Source: Laceyella sediminis (GTDB lineage: Bacteria; Bacillota; Bacilli; Thermoactinomycetales; Thermoactinomycetaceae). Taken from it: 64,000 nt of DNA. The notes beneath the pieces are model-generated. The model did no database searches and had not been told where the DNA came from. It saw only the letters and a list, made by a program, of their open reading frames with translations. Of the stretch, positions 32,695 through 43,084 are shown piece by piece. Both the position numbers and the translations under genes were made by a program. The stretch lies in assembly GCF_003003125.1 (NCBI RefSeq), contig NZ_PVTZ01000008.1:124001-188000 (forward strand), written 5' to 3'. The stretch's first letter is position 1; each line of letters starts with the position of its first letter.

Positions 32695-33574
32695 CCGCAT
32701 TCCCCTCTTCCTTTAACCAATCCTCCGGTTTTTCCAGTGTGATGCGCCCGATTCTGCCCGCACGAAAATCGGTCAGAATGATCTCCGCTGCTTTTTCATA
32801 ATCGACTTCCCCACCACGGATGAGGCAACCGCGCTTTTTACCGATCTCCTCCATCAGCTCCACCCGGTCGAGTGACGCCACGTCATTCAACTTATACCGC
32901 TCCATCAAGGCGGTGGGATAACGCTCGGCGAGAAACGTCAACGCATAGAAGGCCACTTCATCGATAGGCAGGATTTCCCCTTTGATCGCGCCACTGACAG
33001 CCAACCGCATCCCCACGGTGGGATCATCAAATTTGGGCCACAAAATGCCCGGGGTGTCCAAGATTTCCATCGTTTGGCCCACCCGAATCCACTGCTGCGC
33101 TTTGGTGACGCCAGGTCGATCGCCGGTGACGGTAGCGTTTCGTTTGGCTAAGCGGTTGATGATAGTCGATTTACCTACATTGGGAATTCCTACTACCATC
33201 ACGCGAAACTTCCGCGATTTGATGCCTTTTTTCTCACGGGCGGCGAACAAGGGGGCCAACACCCGTTCACACTGCGGCACAATTTGATTAACTCCCTTGC
33301 CTGATTGGGCGTCGATCGGCAAAACGTGAATGCCTTGCTCACTAAAATATGCTTTCCACTCTGTGGTGACCTGCTCGTCCGCCAAATCGCTTTTGGTCAA
33401 CAAGATCAACCGCGGCTTGTCCTTCACGATGTCATTCATCATCGGATTGCGACTAGACAGCGGCAACCGAGCGTCAAGCAGCTCAATGACGATATCGACC
33501 AGATGTAGTTTTTCCGTCACTTGGCGCCGGGCTTTGGCCATATGCCCGGGGAACCATTGAATCGTGTTCATCAT
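32669..33574 (-). CDS. rbgA: Ribosome biogenesis GTPase RbgA (YlqF)
   Basis: A circularly permuted GTPase needed for late assembly of the 50S subunit. G4 (LTKSDL) comes first, then G1 (VVGIPNVGKSTIINRLAKRN) and G3 (LDTPGILWP). The 301-residue length and the C-terminal helical ANTAR-like domain fit RbgA. The opening TIQWFPGHMAKARRQ is diagnostic. It is followed by rnhB with overlap and lies downstream of lepB. Confidence 0.95.
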   Translation of the reverse strand: MMNTIQWFPGHMAKARRQVTEKLHLVDIVIELLDARLPLSSRNPMMNDIVKDKPRLILLTKSDLADEQVTTEWKAYFSEQGIHVLPIDAQSGKGVNQIVPQCERVLAPLFAAREKKGIKSRKFRVMVVGIPNVGKSTIINRLAKRNATVTGDRPGVTKAQQWIRVGQTMEILDTPGILWPKFDDPTVGMRLAVSGAIKGEILPIDEVAFYALTFLAERYPTALMERYKLNDVASLDRVELMEEIGKKRGCLIRGGEVDYEKAAEIILTDFRAGRIGRITLEKPEDWLKEEGNADETDHSRD

Positions 33575-33621
33575 TGTGCGAATCCTTTCCTGACCCTTAT
33601 TTTCTCACTGTTCATGATATG

Positions 33622-33649
33622 TAAAAGAGCTTGATCAACTCAAGCCCTT
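33622..33649 (-). terminator. Terminator of lepB
   Basis: The minus strand reads GGGCTTGA, loop GTTGA, TCAAGCTC, then TTTTAC; one G-T pair in the stem. Confidence 0.65.
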
Positions 33650-33662
33650 TGGTTGTCAGCTA

Positions 33663-34205
33663 TTATAGTAATTTCCACATCTGGAACGGCCAATAAACCA
33701 TTTCCACACGGCCGACGATTTCGGACATGCCAATGGGTCCGATGACACGGCTGTCTGTACTATCCAGCCGATTATCTCCCAACACAAACACTTTGCCCGA
33801 CGGCACTCGCACGAGGTCAAAATCGCGTGTGCGCATATCGGTCGCAAGATAGGGCTCTTCCATAATCTTGCCGTTGATCAGGATTTTATTGTTTTTGGCC
33901 TCCACTGTTTCTCCCGGCAACGCGATAACCCGTTTCACATATTCCTTGCGTTGCGGCGCGTGAAACACGATCACTTCGCCCCGTTCCGGTTCTTCAAAAC
34001 GGTAGACCAACTTGTTCACCAATATCAAATTCCCTGTTTCCAATGTCGTTTTCATAGAAGGTCCAACGACATTAAAAGGTTCAAACACAAAGATACGGAT
34101 CACGATCGCCAACGAGACAGCCAGCAAAACCGCAACCATCCATTCTCTCGCCCTGATTCTTTTTTGTCTCCGCAGTCGCTCCGAGCGAGACATCGGCAGT
34201 GTCAT
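33663..34205 (-). CDS. lepB: Type I signal peptidase
   Basis: Cleaves signal peptides from exported proteins on the outer face of the membrane. Start at ATG 34205 after GGGGGAAC; longer upstream readings are excluded because they run into the rplS terminator. One N-terminal membrane segment (EWMVAVLLAVSLAIVIRIFV) is followed by the catalytic Ser in GPSMKTTLE and the Lys in KEYVKRVIALPGE, and by the box VLGDNRLDSTDSR. About 180 residues, a typical Gram-positive length. Confidence 0.95.
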   Translation of the reverse strand: MTLPMSRSERLRRQKRIRAREWMVAVLLAVSLAIVIRIFVFEPFNVVGPSMKTTLETGNLILVNKLVYRFEEPERGEVIVFHAPQRKEYVKRVIALPGETVEAKNNKILINGKIMEEPYLATDMRTRDFDLVRVPSGKVFVLGDNRLDSTDSRVIGPIGMSEIVGRVEMVYWPFQMWKLL

Positions 34206-34256
34206 GATCTTGTTCCCCCATTTGCCTGCCTTACTTGGAAAAGGAAATAAATGCGA

Positions 34257-34285
34257 GAAAAGGGCTTGAATATCCAAGCCCTTTT
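34257..34285 (-). terminator. Terminator of rplS
   Basis: AAGGGCTTG pairs with CAAGCCCTT around ATATTC on the minus strand, then TTTCTC. Confidence 0.8.
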
Positions 34286-34296
34286 CTATGAAACGC

Positions 34297-34644
34297 TTAG
34301 CGGTGCAGTTCTTTAATGCGAGCCGCTTTACCGCGCAAGTTGCGCAGGTAGTACAGTTTCGCACGACGTACTTTACCGCGGCGGGTCACTTCGATTTTCT
34401 CAATGCGTGGGGAGTGCAATGGGAAAGTACGCTCAACACCCACACCGTAAGAGATTTTGCGAACAGTGAACGTTTCGGAAACGCCACCACCACGACGTTG
34501 GATTACAACGCCTTCGAAGATCTGGATACGCTCGCGTTGACCCTCTTTTACTTTCACGTGCACGCGCAGGGTGTCACCCGCACGGAATTGAGGGATATCT
34601 TGACGAAGTTGTCCTTCGGTGATTTCACGAATGATTGGACGCAT
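34297..34644 (-). CDS. rplS: Ribosomal protein L19
   Basis: A 115-residue component of the 50S subunit at the 30S-50S interface. Start at ATG 34644 behind AAAGGAGG. Conserved blocks [40 protein letters not shown] and [15 protein letters not shown] are present. Last gene of the rpsP-khpA-rimM-trmD-rplS operon. Confidence 0.97.
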   Translation of the reverse strand: MRPIIREITEGQLRQDIPQFRAGDTLRVHVKVKEGQRERIQIFEGVVIQRRGGGVSETFTVRKISYGVGVERTFPLHSPRIEKIEVTRRGKVRRAKLYYLRNLRGKAARIKELHR

Positions 34645-34739
34645 GTCAGCCAACCTCCTTTCCATAACCAAAATCCAAACATTGGCTCCGTTTGCCTATG
34701 AACGGAGAATATTGTATCATACGACCTGATTGAAAACAA

Positions 34740-35495
34740 TTACTCGCCTTGGCACGCATCCTTGGCCAACTCCTGTAGGAACCGGCGGTCTTCATCGGTG
34801 AGCGGAGCGGTCTCAAGCAGGTCGGGCCGCCGCTCCCATGTGCGCCGGAGCGACTCTTGACGCCGCCATTGTTCGATCCGCGCGTGATGTCCCGAAAGCA
34901 GGACATCCGGCACTTTGAATCCACGGTACTCCGCCGGCCGCGTATATTGCGGATACTCAAGGAGCCCGGTGGAAAAGGAATCCGTCACCGCGGAAGATTC
35001 ATTGCCCAGCACACCCGGCACCAGCCGGCTTACGCTATCCATGATGACCATGGCGGGCAATTCGCCTCCTGTGAGGACATAGTCTCCGATGGAGATCTCC
35101 TCTGTGACCAAGTGTTGGCGAATCCGTTCATCATATCCTTCATAATGGCCGCAAAGGAAGATGAGATGGGAATGTTGGGCGAGCTCTTCAGCCTTCTTCT
35201 GCGTGAATGGCACGCCTTGCGGAGACATCAGCAGGATGGGCGGACGTTCATCGGTACCGGACAACAGCTCATCGACTGCCGAGAAGATCGGTTCGGGTTT
35301 GAGCACCATGCCACCGCCGCCACCATAGGGCATGTCATCCACCATACGGTGTTTGTCCGTGGCGTAATCGCGAAAATTGATGAGGTGTGTTTCAACTAGC
35401 CCTTTTTCATGAGCTTTTTTGATAATACTGGAATGCAAAAATCCCGAAAACATCTCCGGAAAAAGGGTTAACACATCAAATCGTATCTGTGGCAC
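34740..35495 (-). CDS. trmD: tRNA (guanine-37-N1)-methyltransferase
   Basis: Makes m1G37 next to the anticodon, preventing frameshifts. It starts with GTG 35495 just after the rimM stop. The SPOUT trefoil-knot signature is seen in [20 protein letters not shown] and the G-rich loop [15 protein letters not shown]. 251 residues is the usual Gram-positive length. It follows the order seen in Bacillus. Confidence 0.96.
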   Translation of the reverse strand: MPQIRFDVLTLFPEMFSGFLHSSIIKKAHEKGLVETHLINFRDYATDKHRMVDDMPYGGGGGMVLKPEPIFSAVDELLSGTDERPPILLMSPQGVPFTQKKAEELAQHSHLIFLCGHYEGYDERIRQHLVTEEISIGDYVLTGGELPAMVIMDSVSRLVPGVLGNESSAVTDSFSTGLLEYPQYTRPAEYRGFKVPDVLLSGHHARIEQWRRQESLRRTWERRPDLLETAPLTDEDRRFLQELAKDACQGE

Positions 35496-35496
35496 G

Positions 35497-36027
35497 TCAG
35501 TCCAGCCCCTCCATCCACTCGATCGTGATCCGCCGCTCCTTGATGTCCACGTCTTTCACCACATCCGCAATATATGGGAGCAACATTTCTTTCCCTTTGC
35601 CGTCGGGCTTCACCACCCACACATCATTGGCCGGCAAAGGCAAGATCTCCCGCACTTTGCCCAACTCGTTCCCATCCGTCGTCACAACGGTGCAGCCGAT
35701 GATTTGGTGGAAGTAGAACTCCCCCTCCTCTTCGTTTACAGGCGCGAGATCCTCTTTCAATACCACCAACTTGCCGCCCTTGTAAGGCTCAGCTTGATTG
35801 ATGTTATCCCACTCCTTAAACTTGACCAGCCACACCGATTTATGGGGACGGCCCTTTTCCACCGTCAATGGGAGCGGTTCCTTCAGGCTGGGATGAACGA
35901 GGAGAAGCGAACTGCCTTGGGCAAAACGCACATCGGGGAAATCCGTGTCCGAGTAAACGCGCACTTCACCGCGAACGCCATGCGTACCGACCAGACGACC
36001 GACATTAAGGTATTCAGCTGTGTTCAT
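35497..36027 (-). CDS. rimM: 16S rRNA processing protein RimM
   Basis: A 176-residue assembly factor for the 30S head. The N-terminal RimM domain starts [20 protein letters not shown], and the C-terminal PRC-barrel contains [20 protein letters not shown]. It binds S19 and works near the end of 30S maturation. Its stop lies one base before the trmD start. Confidence 0.95.
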   Translation of the reverse strand: MNTAEYLNVGRLVGTHGVRGEVRVYSDTDFPDVRFAQGSSLLLVHPSLKEPLPLTVEKGRPHKSVWLVKFKEWDNINQAEPYKGGKLVVLKEDLAPVNEEEGEFYFHQIIGCTVVTTDGNELGKVREILPLPANDVWVVKPDGKGKEMLLPYIADVVKDVDIKERRITIEWMEGLD

Positions 36028-36042
36028 GCCGCATCTTCTCCT

Positions 36043-36270
36043 TCACTTGATTTCCACCCACACACGCCGCTTCTCCTTCCCATGCGCAACATTGACCACC
36101 GTGCGAATCGCTTTGGCGATCCGCCCTTGTCGGCCAATCACCTTGCCCAGATCCTCTTTGGCGACGGACAATTCGTAGACGACCCGCTCTTCGGTCTTCC
36201 GTTCCGTCACCGTCACTTGATCAGGATGATCCACCAAGGAGACCGCAATCCATTCAATCAGTTCTTTCAT
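36043..36270 (-). CDS. khpA: KH-domain RNA-binding protein KhpA (YlqC)
   Basis: A 75-residue single KH domain with the loop VIGRQGRIAKAIRTV. Start ATG 36270 after GGAGGG. KhpA partners KhpB in RNA binding and affects cell length and envelope growth in Firmicutes. It sits between rpsP and rimM, its standard location. Confidence 0.95.
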   Translation of the reverse strand: MKELIEWIAVSLVDHPDQVTVTERKTEERVVYELSVAKEDLGKVIGRQGRIAKAIRTVVNVAHGKEKRRVWVEIK

Positions 36271-36314
36271 ATATGATGACCCTCCGGTCTTCCGCACCAG
36301 AAACGGTTCTGAAA

Positions 36315-36572
36315 TTACTCTTTGTCGCTTTTCAGGATACCTTCACGGCGGAACAGATTGCGGACGGTATCAGATGGTTGGGCACCTTCAGCCAGCCACT
36401 TTTGGGCTTTCTCTGCATCGATCTTCACCGTAGCCGGTTGAGTCAATGGATTGTAGTACCCGATCTCATCGATGGAACGACCGTCACGCGGCGCGCGGGA
36501 GTCAGCAACCACCACACGGTAGAAAGGCGCTTTTTTGGCACCCATGCGTCTCAAACGGATTTTCACTGCCAT
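36315..36572 (-). CDS. rpsP: Ribosomal protein S16
   Basis: An 85-residue 30S protein; start at ATG 36572 behind TTAGGAGGTG. Typical blocks [20 protein letters not shown] and [16 protein letters not shown] are present. First ribosomal gene after ffh in the export/ribosome operon. Confidence 0.97.
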   Translation of the reverse strand: MAVKIRLRRMGAKKAPFYRVVVADSRAPRDGRSIDEIGYYNPLTQPATVKIDAEKAQKWLAEGAQPSDTVRNLFRREGILKSDKE

Positions 36573-36608
36573 TGTCAATTCACCTCCTAAACAGGGTATA
36601 ATGGGCCG

Positions 36609-37961
36609 TCATGGCATAAACGGAAACCGGAAACCGCCCCGTTTTTTCTTCTTCATGCCTTTGGCCATATTGGAGAACTGCTTCATCATCTTCTTCATGT
36701 CTTCAAATTGCTTCAACAGCCGGTTTACATCTTGGACCGTCGTCCCGCTTCCCGCCGCAATACGTTTGCGACGGCTGGCGTTGATGATTTCTGGATGCTC
36801 TTTCTCCTTCGGCGTCATCGACCTGATGATCGCCTCTACACGCGACAGCTGTTTTTCATCCACTTGGATGTTCTTCAATCCCTTTATCTGGCCAGCGCCA
36901 GGGAGCATGGACAGCATGTCTTCCAGTGGACCCATCTTGCGCACTTGTTGCAACTGGTCCAAGAAATCATCAAACGTGAAGCTGAGCGTTCGCATCTTGC
37001 GCTCCAGATCCTTGGCTTTCTCCTTATCGACGGCGGATTGCGCCTTTTCGATCAGGCTGAGCACATCGCCCATACCCAGGATGCGAGAAGCCATCCGGTC
37101 GGGATGGAAGGGCTCCAAGGCATCCGTCTTCTCACCCATCCCGACAAACTTGATCGGGCAATTGGTCACCGACTTGACCGACAAGGCTGCCCCACCGCGC
37201 GTATCTCCATCCAACTTGGTGAGCACGACGCCGGTCAGCCCTAATTGTTTGTTAAAGTGATCAGCCACGTTCACCGCATCTTGCCCCGTCATCGCATCGA
37301 CGACGAGCAAAATCTCATCGGGACGAATCTGTTCACGAATCTGCTTCAGTTCGTCCATCATCTGTTCATCGATATGCAGGCGGCCTGCGGTGTCGATGAT
37401 CACATAATCAAAGCCCTCCGCCGAAGCTTTGGCCACTCCCTGCTCCGCGATGTCCACAGGGTTGGCCTGATCTCCGAGCGAAAAAACGGGTGTATTTAAA
37501 TCCGCACCCAACACTTCCAATTGCTTGATCGCCGCAGGGCGGTACACGTCCGCGGCCACAAGCAGGGTGCGTCGATTTTGCTTTTGCAAATAACGAACCA
37601 ATTTGCCAGAAGTCGTCGTTTTACCGGCACCTTGCAAACCGACCATCATGATTTTGGTTGGCGGCTTATTGGCTTGGGCCAATTTGCTTTGCTCCCCACC
37701 CATCAGTTCTTGCAGCTCTTCATTGACCACTTTGATCACTTGCTGCCCGGGGGTCAAGCTCTGCAATACCTCTTGTCCGACCGCGCGCTCTTTGACTCGG
37801 TCGATAAAGGTTTTGACCACTTTGAAGTTGACGTCCGCCTCCAACAAGGCCAAACGTACTTCTCGCATGGCCTCTTTCACATCGGCTTCGGTCACTTTCC
37901 CTTTACCGCGCAACTTCTTCATGACGGACTGCAATCGTTCTGACAAGCCTTCAAACGCCAT
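36609..37961 (-). CDS. ffh: Signal recognition particle protein Ffh
   Basis: The 54-kDa SRP GTPase that, with the small SRP RNA, recognises signal sequences. N domain, then the G domain with VGLQGAGKTTTSGKLVRYL, DTAGRLHID and TKLDGDTRGGAALSV, then a Met-rich M domain ending MKKMMKQFSNMAKGMKKK that binds signal peptides and RNA. 450 residues. Downstream of ylxM and upstream of rpsP, as in Bacillus. Confidence 0.97.
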   Translation of the reverse strand: MAFEGLSERLQSVMKKLRGKGKVTEADVKEAMREVRLALLEADVNFKVVKTFIDRVKERAVGQEVLQSLTPGQQVIKVVNEELQELMGGEQSKLAQANKPPTKIMMVGLQGAGKTTTSGKLVRYLQKQNRRTLLVAADVYRPAAIKQLEVLGADLNTPVFSLGDQANPVDIAEQGVAKASAEGFDYVIIDTAGRLHIDEQMMDELKQIREQIRPDEILLVVDAMTGQDAVNVADHFNKQLGLTGVVLTKLDGDTRGGAALSVKSVTNCPIKFVGMGEKTDALEPFHPDRMASRILGMGDVLSLIEKAQSAVDKEKAKDLERKMRTLSFTFDDFLDQLQQVRKMGPLEDMLSMLPGAGQIKGLKNIQVDEKQLSRVEAIIRSMTPKEKEHPEIINASRRKRIAAGSGTTVQDVNRLLKQFEDMKKMMKQFSNMAKGMKKKKRGGFRFPFMP

Positions 37962-37985
37962 GGTTCCCCCTCCTTCAATCGCTGA

Positions 37986-38318
37986 TTAATCGAGGTCAAC
38001 CATCTGTTTGACGAGCGATTCGACCTTCAGACGCGCTTCCGGCTCTTCTTCCAATCGGGCCAGTATCTCTTGGGCGAGCTTTTGCCGCTCCAAGTGTTTC
38101 TGCACCAAGCCCAGCTTCTCTTCAAGTTCAGTCAGCGTCGCCTGGGCCCGCTTGATCGCCTCAAACACCGCTTGTCGTGATACGCCTTGGTGTTCCGCGA
38201 TTTCACCGAGCGACCAGTCTTCATGGTAATACATTTCCAACAAGGTGCGCTGTTTATCTCTTAAGAGTGAACCGTAAAAATCATACAACAGGTTCATCTC
38301 TGTGGTTTGCTCCAGCAT
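37986..38318 (-). CDS. ylxM: YlxM, SRP-associated HTH protein
   Basis: A 110-residue helix-turn-helix protein (YYHEDWSLGEIAEHQGVSRQ is the sigma-70-like HTH) encoded next to ffh. The start at 38318 is placed 6 bases after GAGGTG. In streptococci the homologue interacts with SRP and modulates its GTPase. The terminal half is a charged coiled helix. Confidence 0.93.
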   Translation of the reverse strand: MLEQTTEMNLLYDFYGSLLRDKQRTLLEMYYHEDWSLGEIAEHQGVSRQAVFEAIKRAQATLTELEEKLGLVQKHLERQKLAQEILARLEEEPEARLKVESLVKQMVDLD

Positions 38319-38470
38319 CGGAGTCACCTCATTTACACCGTCAAGGCGTCAACCTTTACAGGAGTATACTATAGCGGAGTCCGCCGCCTCTTGTCAAGGT
38401 TTTTTCCTTGATGAAGATGGAAGTCGCAATATTCACTGAGCCGATGAAGGTACGTCGCCCGTCGTTCAGA

Positions 38471-39457
38471 TTAATCCGTCTCGTTCTTGTCGATCATCTC
38501 TTTGAACAGCGCATGCAAAAACTGCTCCTTGTCGAAGTCTTGCAAGTCATCCGCTTTTTCGCCCAAGCCGACCAGCTTCACTGGGATCTTCAATTCGTTG
38601 CTGATGGCGATGACAATGCCGCCTTTGGCCGTGCCGTCCAGTTTGGTCAGGACAATGCCAGACACGTCGACCGCTTCACCGAACTGCTTGGCTTGGAGCA
38701 ACGCATTTTGTCCAGTTGTGGCGTCCAGCACCAGCAACACTTCATGGGGGCCATCAGGCACTTCGCGCCGGATCACGCGGAACACCTTCTTCAACTCTTC
38801 CATCAAATTCACTTTGTTTTGCAGTCGGCCGGCTGTGTCGCACAAGAGAATATCGGCACGGCGGGACTTGGCCGCCTGGATGCCATCATAGATGACCGCA
38901 GCCGGGTCCGCTCCCGCCTGGTGCTTAATCACGTCTACGCCGACGCGTTGCCCCCATGTCTCCAACTGGTCAATCGCCCCGGCGCGAAAGGTATCACCTG
39001 CGGCCAGCACTACTTTTTTGCCTTCGCTTTTAAAGCGATGCGCCAACTTGCCGATGGTGGTCGTTTTCCCCACACCATTCACACCGACAAAAAGGATAAC
39101 GGTCAATTCATTTTCTTTGAGCCGCAATCCTTCCTCACCCGCACCGTCCATCATGTCGCCGATGATCTCGGACAAAATGGGTTGCAGATGTTGCGGTTCT
39201 TTGATCTTTTGCTGTTTCACCTCGGCGCGCAAACGTTCTACCAATTCCATTGTCGTCTCAACGCCGACATCCGCCGTGATGAGGATCTCCTCCAGTTCTT
39301 CATACAGCTCTTCATCAATTTTAGAACGACCGGTGAACAATTCGTTGATCGCACCGACCAGATTGTTGCTGGTCTTGCTGAGTCCAGTCATAAATTTTTG
39401 CGTGACCGCTTCGGTCTTTTGCGAGACGCTTTCGCGCAAGCGTTTGAAAAAACTCAT
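38471..39457 (-). CDS. ftsY: SRP receptor FtsY
   Basis: A 328-residue membrane-docking GTPase that pairs with Ffh. Start at ATG 39457 (GGAGGAG), one base past the smc stop. G-domain motifs: FVGVNGVGKTTTIGKLAHRF, LCDTAGRLQNKVN, TKLDGTAKGGI. It lacks a long acidic A domain, as is usual in Firmicutes. Confidence 0.96.
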   Translation of the reverse strand: MSFFKRLRESVSQKTEAVTQKFMTGLSKTSNNLVGAINELFTGRSKIDEELYEELEEILITADVGVETTMELVERLRAEVKQQKIKEPQHLQPILSEIIGDMMDGAGEEGLRLKENELTVILFVGVNGVGKTTTIGKLAHRFKSEGKKVVLAAGDTFRAGAIDQLETWGQRVGVDVIKHQAGADPAAVIYDGIQAAKSRRADILLCDTAGRLQNKVNLMEELKKVFRVIRREVPDGPHEVLLVLDATTGQNALLQAKQFGEAVDVSGIVLTKLDGTAKGGIVIAISNELKIPVKLVGLGEKADDLQDFDKEQFLHALFKEMIDKNETD

Positions 39458-39458
39458 G

Positions 39459-42400
39459 CTACTCCTCCTGTTTCTTGCTAGCGGCAACTTCGCTAAGTCC
39501 ATCATACTCTTCCAGCTTCACAGATACCAGCTTCGACACACCTGATTCTTGCATGGTAATTCCATACAACACGTCACATGCCTCCATGGTGTGCTTACGG
39601 TGGGTAATGATGATAAACTGCGTCTTGTTGGCGAACTCCCGCATGTAACGTGTATAACGGGTTAAGTTGGCCTCATCGAGGGCCGCATCCACTTCATCCA
39701 ACACACAAAACGGCACCGGCTTGATGCGCAACACCGAATAAAGCAGGGCAAGAGCGGCCAATGCGCGTTCTCCACCTGACAGCAGATTGAGGTTTTGCAA
39801 CTTTTTGCCTGGAGGCTGAGCCACAATTTCAATCCCTGTCTCCAAGAGATTATCTGGATCGCTCAGCTTCAAGTCGGCGCGGCCGCCGCCAAACATTTGT
39901 ACAAACACCTGCTGGAATTCCGCTCGGATCATATCAAACGCCTCACCGAAGCGCCGTCCCATCTCTTCGACCAATTGGCTGATAATCTCATACAGCTTTT
40001 GTTTGGCTTCGAGCAAGTCGGCCTCCTGTTCCTCCAAAAAGCTGAGCCGCTCTTTCAGACGAGCATATTCCTCGATCGCACCCAGATTCACTTCGCCTAA
40101 CGCTCCGATCTGCCCCTTCAATGAGCGAACCCGTCGTTCAGCCTCCGCCGGCTGTTCGGGGACAGGGTGGGTTTGTTTGGCGCGCTCGTAACTCATTTCG
40201 TATTCTTCAGCCAGTTTCTGCAACAAGTGATTAAGCTCCACGTCTAGACGATTGGCTCGCACTTCTTGTTCATGCAACTTATTGCCCAGCTTGCGCAATT
40301 TTTGCTGGGTGGAACGCAATTCCTTCTCCTGTACCTCGCGGTCTGAGATCATCTGTTCCCGCAAACTTCTTGTTTCGCCCAGCTGTTGTTGCACTTCTTC
40401 CTTGCGAGCGCGCAGCTCGGCGATGCGTTCCTCCAGTGATTGCATTTCTTGCGTGTTGAACTCGCGCGCCTCATCTAGGCTCCGCAATTCCGCTTGTGCG
40501 GCCTGTTTCTGTTTGTCCAGCCGTGCCCACTCTTGCTGGAGGCGGCCCAAGTTTTCCTCTAGGTTGGTCACTTCTTGATGTAAGCGGGCGCGACGCACCT
40601 TAAATTCGGTCATTTGCGCGCCAACCTCTTCTTTCACATTGGCTTGCTGCTTGACCCGCTCTTGCGATTCGCTGATGAGCACGCCCAGAAGCTCCTTCTC
40701 CCGCTCCAATTCGACGATGCTCTGCTCTGTCCGCGCCAATTGCTCTTGGAGCTCGTCTTTTCTTTTGAGGGACTTTTCATGCTCTTGGTTGAGTGTGCGC
40801 AATTGTTCGTCCAATGCGCGCTCTTCCACTTGCAACTCGCGCTCTTTGCCGCGCAGTTCTTGTTCTTTCAAGCGCCGCTCTTCCCCGCGCACCCGCACTT
40901 CTTCCCACTCCTGCTCAAGTGCTTGCTTGCGCAGGTGCAAAGCTTCGAACTCCTGCTCCACTTGGCGCCAAGCCGCTTCCGCCCGTTTGAGTTCCTTCTC
41001 GCATTCTTCCAGTTGGCGTGACCGGCCCAAGAGATTGCTTTTGGTCTGATGGCGGCTACCCCCGGTCATCGATCCACCCGGATTGACCACGTCGCCGTCT
41101 AGGGTAACCACCCGGTAACGGTAACTCAAACTGCGGGCCATTCGGTTGGCTTGTTCCATGTTCTCAGTAACCACGACCAGTCCGAGCAAATTCTCAATCA
41201 ACCGGCGATAGCGGGGCTCCGTTTTGACCAAATTGGCCGCAATCCCCACAAATCCAGGCTGCGACTCGCATTTGGCTATTTCTTGTTGCGGCAACATCCG
41301 GCTTTTCAACACATCGAGTGGCAAAAAGGTGGCCCGGCCAAGCCGTTTTTCCTTCAGGTATTGAATGCCTTGGCGACCGGTCTTCTCATCTTCGACCACC
41401 ACATGTTGTAGCGCGCCACCGAGTGCGGTCTCAATCGCCGCTTCCATCTCTCGCGGCACTTGAATCAACTGCGCCACCGCGCCATGGACTCCAGCTAACG
41501 ACGAAATGCCCCGGTCGCGAGCCTTAAGCACCTCTTTCACTCCATGCATGAACCCTTGGTGCTCGGCTTCCGTCTCTTTGATCCATTCATACTGGGAACG
41601 GAGGCGGTTGAGCTGTTGCTCCACTTTGCGGCTACGGTCAGCGAGGGCTTTCTCCTCCTGCTCGATTTGACTGCGTTGCTCTGCCAAGACGCGAACCTGT
41701 TCGGCCGCCTCCCGCAACTCGCCCTCCACCTGCTTCAATTGGTCGGCAATCTCATCGGATCGTCCCGCTTGGGCCTCTTTGGCTTGCAGGAGAGCCTGTT
41801 TTTGCTCCGCAAAATCCTTGATGCGCTCCACCAGCTCGGCCAGCTGTTCAGTCATGTATTGTTTTTCGCTGGAGAGCGCCGCCAACCGGTTGCCATGTTG
41901 TTGTACTTTTTTGGACAACTCATCCAGTTGGTCGGCGTCATCGGCTGATGACAGAGAGAGTTGTAGCTCCAACTTCTCAAGTTGCTGTTCCAGCTCGGCC
42001 AGTTCGGCGCGCTTTTGTGCAAGAAGATCGCTGGTCCGCTCTTCTTCTGCCTTTAGTCGCGCGCACTCTGCTTCCAGCTCGCGGATGCGTTCAGACAATT
42101 GCTGCTGGGTTTCCGTTCGGTTCTTCACCCGCTCCAGCCGCACTTCCCGTTGTCCCTCGGCCTTTTCTAACTCTTCACTCACCGACAGCAACGCCGTCTG
42201 AACCTGCTCCCAGTTTTGTTCTTGCTCAAGCAGTTTCGCTTTCAGCTCTTCCAACTGCGCTTCACGTCCACTGACAGCAGCGGCCAGGCTGACCTGCTCT
42301 TGGGACAGGCTTTTCACCGCTTGGGAAGCCTCTTGCCATTCTTCATGTAGCGTTTCAATTTTATGTACATACAAGCCGATTTCCACTTCCTGCAATTCCG

Positions 42401-43058
42401 CCTTCAATTCTTTGAAGCGGTTCGCTCGCTCGGCCTGTTCCGCAAGCGGTTCCACTTGCCCTTTGATTTCATGGATGAGATCGTGGATACGGGAAAGGTT
42501 TTGCTCTGTTCCTTCCAGCTTTTTCTCTGCTTCTTTTTTACGGGCTTTGTATTTGACAATCCCCGCCGCCTCTTCGAAGATGGCCCGCCGATCTTCCGAT
42601 TTGGAACTGAGGATTTCGTCAATTTTGCCTTGTCCGATCATGGAATACGCATCTTTGCCTATACCTGTGTCCATGAACAGCTCATGAATGTCTTTGAGGC
42701 GGCAGGATTGCTTGTTGAGGAAATACTCGCTTTCTCCGGATCGGTATACGCGCCGCGTCACTGTGACTTCCTCATAATCGACGGGCAGGCGCCGCTCCGA
42801 ATTATCAAAGGTCATGGAGACTTCGCAATAACCGACCGGTTTGCGCGTGTCGCTTCCTGCGAAAATGACGTCTTCCATCTTATTTCCGCGCAACGATTTG
42901 GCACTTTGTTCCCCCAACACCCAACGAATGCCGTCGGTGACATTGCTCTTGCCACTGCCATTGGGTCCAACAACGGCGGTCACGCCCGGAACAAACTCCA
43001 GCTCCGTGCGGTCGGCGAACGATTTGAAACCGCTCATCTCTAACCGTTTAAGATACAT
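39459..43058 (-). CDS. smc: Chromosome segregation ATPase SMC
   Basis: About 1199 residues; start ATG 43058 (GAGGAGGGGG). Head motifs: Walker A VVGPNGSGKSNVTDGIRW at the N-terminus, signature LLSGGERALAALALLYSV and Walker B FCVLDEVDAALDEANL at the C-terminus, with a hinge around residues 505-680 (DRGISSLAGVHGAVAQLI) and long Glu/Gln/Arg-rich coiled coils between. With ScpAB it loads at ParB-parS and aligns chromosome arms. It has lost its usual direct junction with rnc; a MITE-like palindrome lies 27 bases upstream of its start. Confidence 0.97.
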   Translation of the reverse strand: MYLKRLEMSGFKSFADRTELEFVPGVTAVVGPNGSGKSNVTDGIRWVLGEQSAKSLRGNKMEDVIFAGSDTRKPVGYCEVSMTFDNSERRLPVDYEEVTVTRRVYRSGESEYFLNKQSCRLKDIHELFMDTGIGKDAYSMIGQGKIDEILSSKSEDRRAIFEEAAGIVKYKARKKEAEKKLEGTEQNLSRIHDLIHEIKGQVEPLAEQAERANRFKELKAELQEVEIGLYVHKIETLHEEWQEASQAVKSLSQEQVSLAAAVSGREAQLEELKAKLLEQEQNWEQVQTALLSVSEELEKAEGQREVRLERVKNRTETQQQLSERIRELEAECARLKAEEERTSDLLAQKRAELAELEQQLEKLELQLSLSSADDADQLDELSKKVQQHGNRLAALSSEKQYMTEQLAELVERIKDFAEQKQALLQAKEAQAGRSDEIADQLKQVEGELREAAEQVRVLAEQRSQIEQEEKALADRSRKVEQQLNRLRSQYEWIKETEAEHQGFMHGVKEVLKARDRGISSLAGVHGAVAQLIQVPREMEAAIETALGGALQHVVVEDEKTGRQGIQYLKEKRLGRATFLPLDVLKSRMLPQQEIAKCESQPGFVGIAANLVKTEPRYRRLIENLLGLVVVTENMEQANRMARSLSYRYRVVTLDGDVVNPGGSMTGGSRHQTKSNLLGRSRQLEECEKELKRAEAAWRQVEQEFEALHLRKQALEQEWEEVRVRGEERRLKEQELRGKERELQVEERALDEQLRTLNQEHEKSLKRKDELQEQLARTEQSIVELEREKELLGVLISESQERVKQQANVKEEVGAQMTEFKVRRARLHQEVTNLEENLGRLQQEWARLDKQKQAAQAELRSLDEAREFNTQEMQSLEERIAELRARKEEVQQQLGETRSLREQMISDREVQEKELRSTQQKLRKLGNKLHEQEVRANRLDVELNHLLQKLAEEYEMSYERAKQTHPVPEQPAEAERRVRSLKGQIGALGEVNLGAIEEYARLKERLSFLEEQEADLLEAKQKLYEIISQLVEEMGRRFGEAFDMIRAEFQQVFVQMFGGGRADLKLSDPDNLLETGIEIVAQPPGKKLQNLNLLSGGERALAALALLYSVLRIKPVPFCVLDEVDAALDEANLTRYTRYMREFANKTQFIIITHRKHTMEACDVLYGITMQESGVSKLVSVKLEEYDGLSEVAASKKQEE

Positions 43059-43084
43059 GAGCCCCCTCCTCTCTTCATCATTCA

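Noticed and set aside
40614-43043. Several long plus-strand frames across smc
   Set aside because: Composition shadows of the coiled-coil codons on the other strand; smc is intact.
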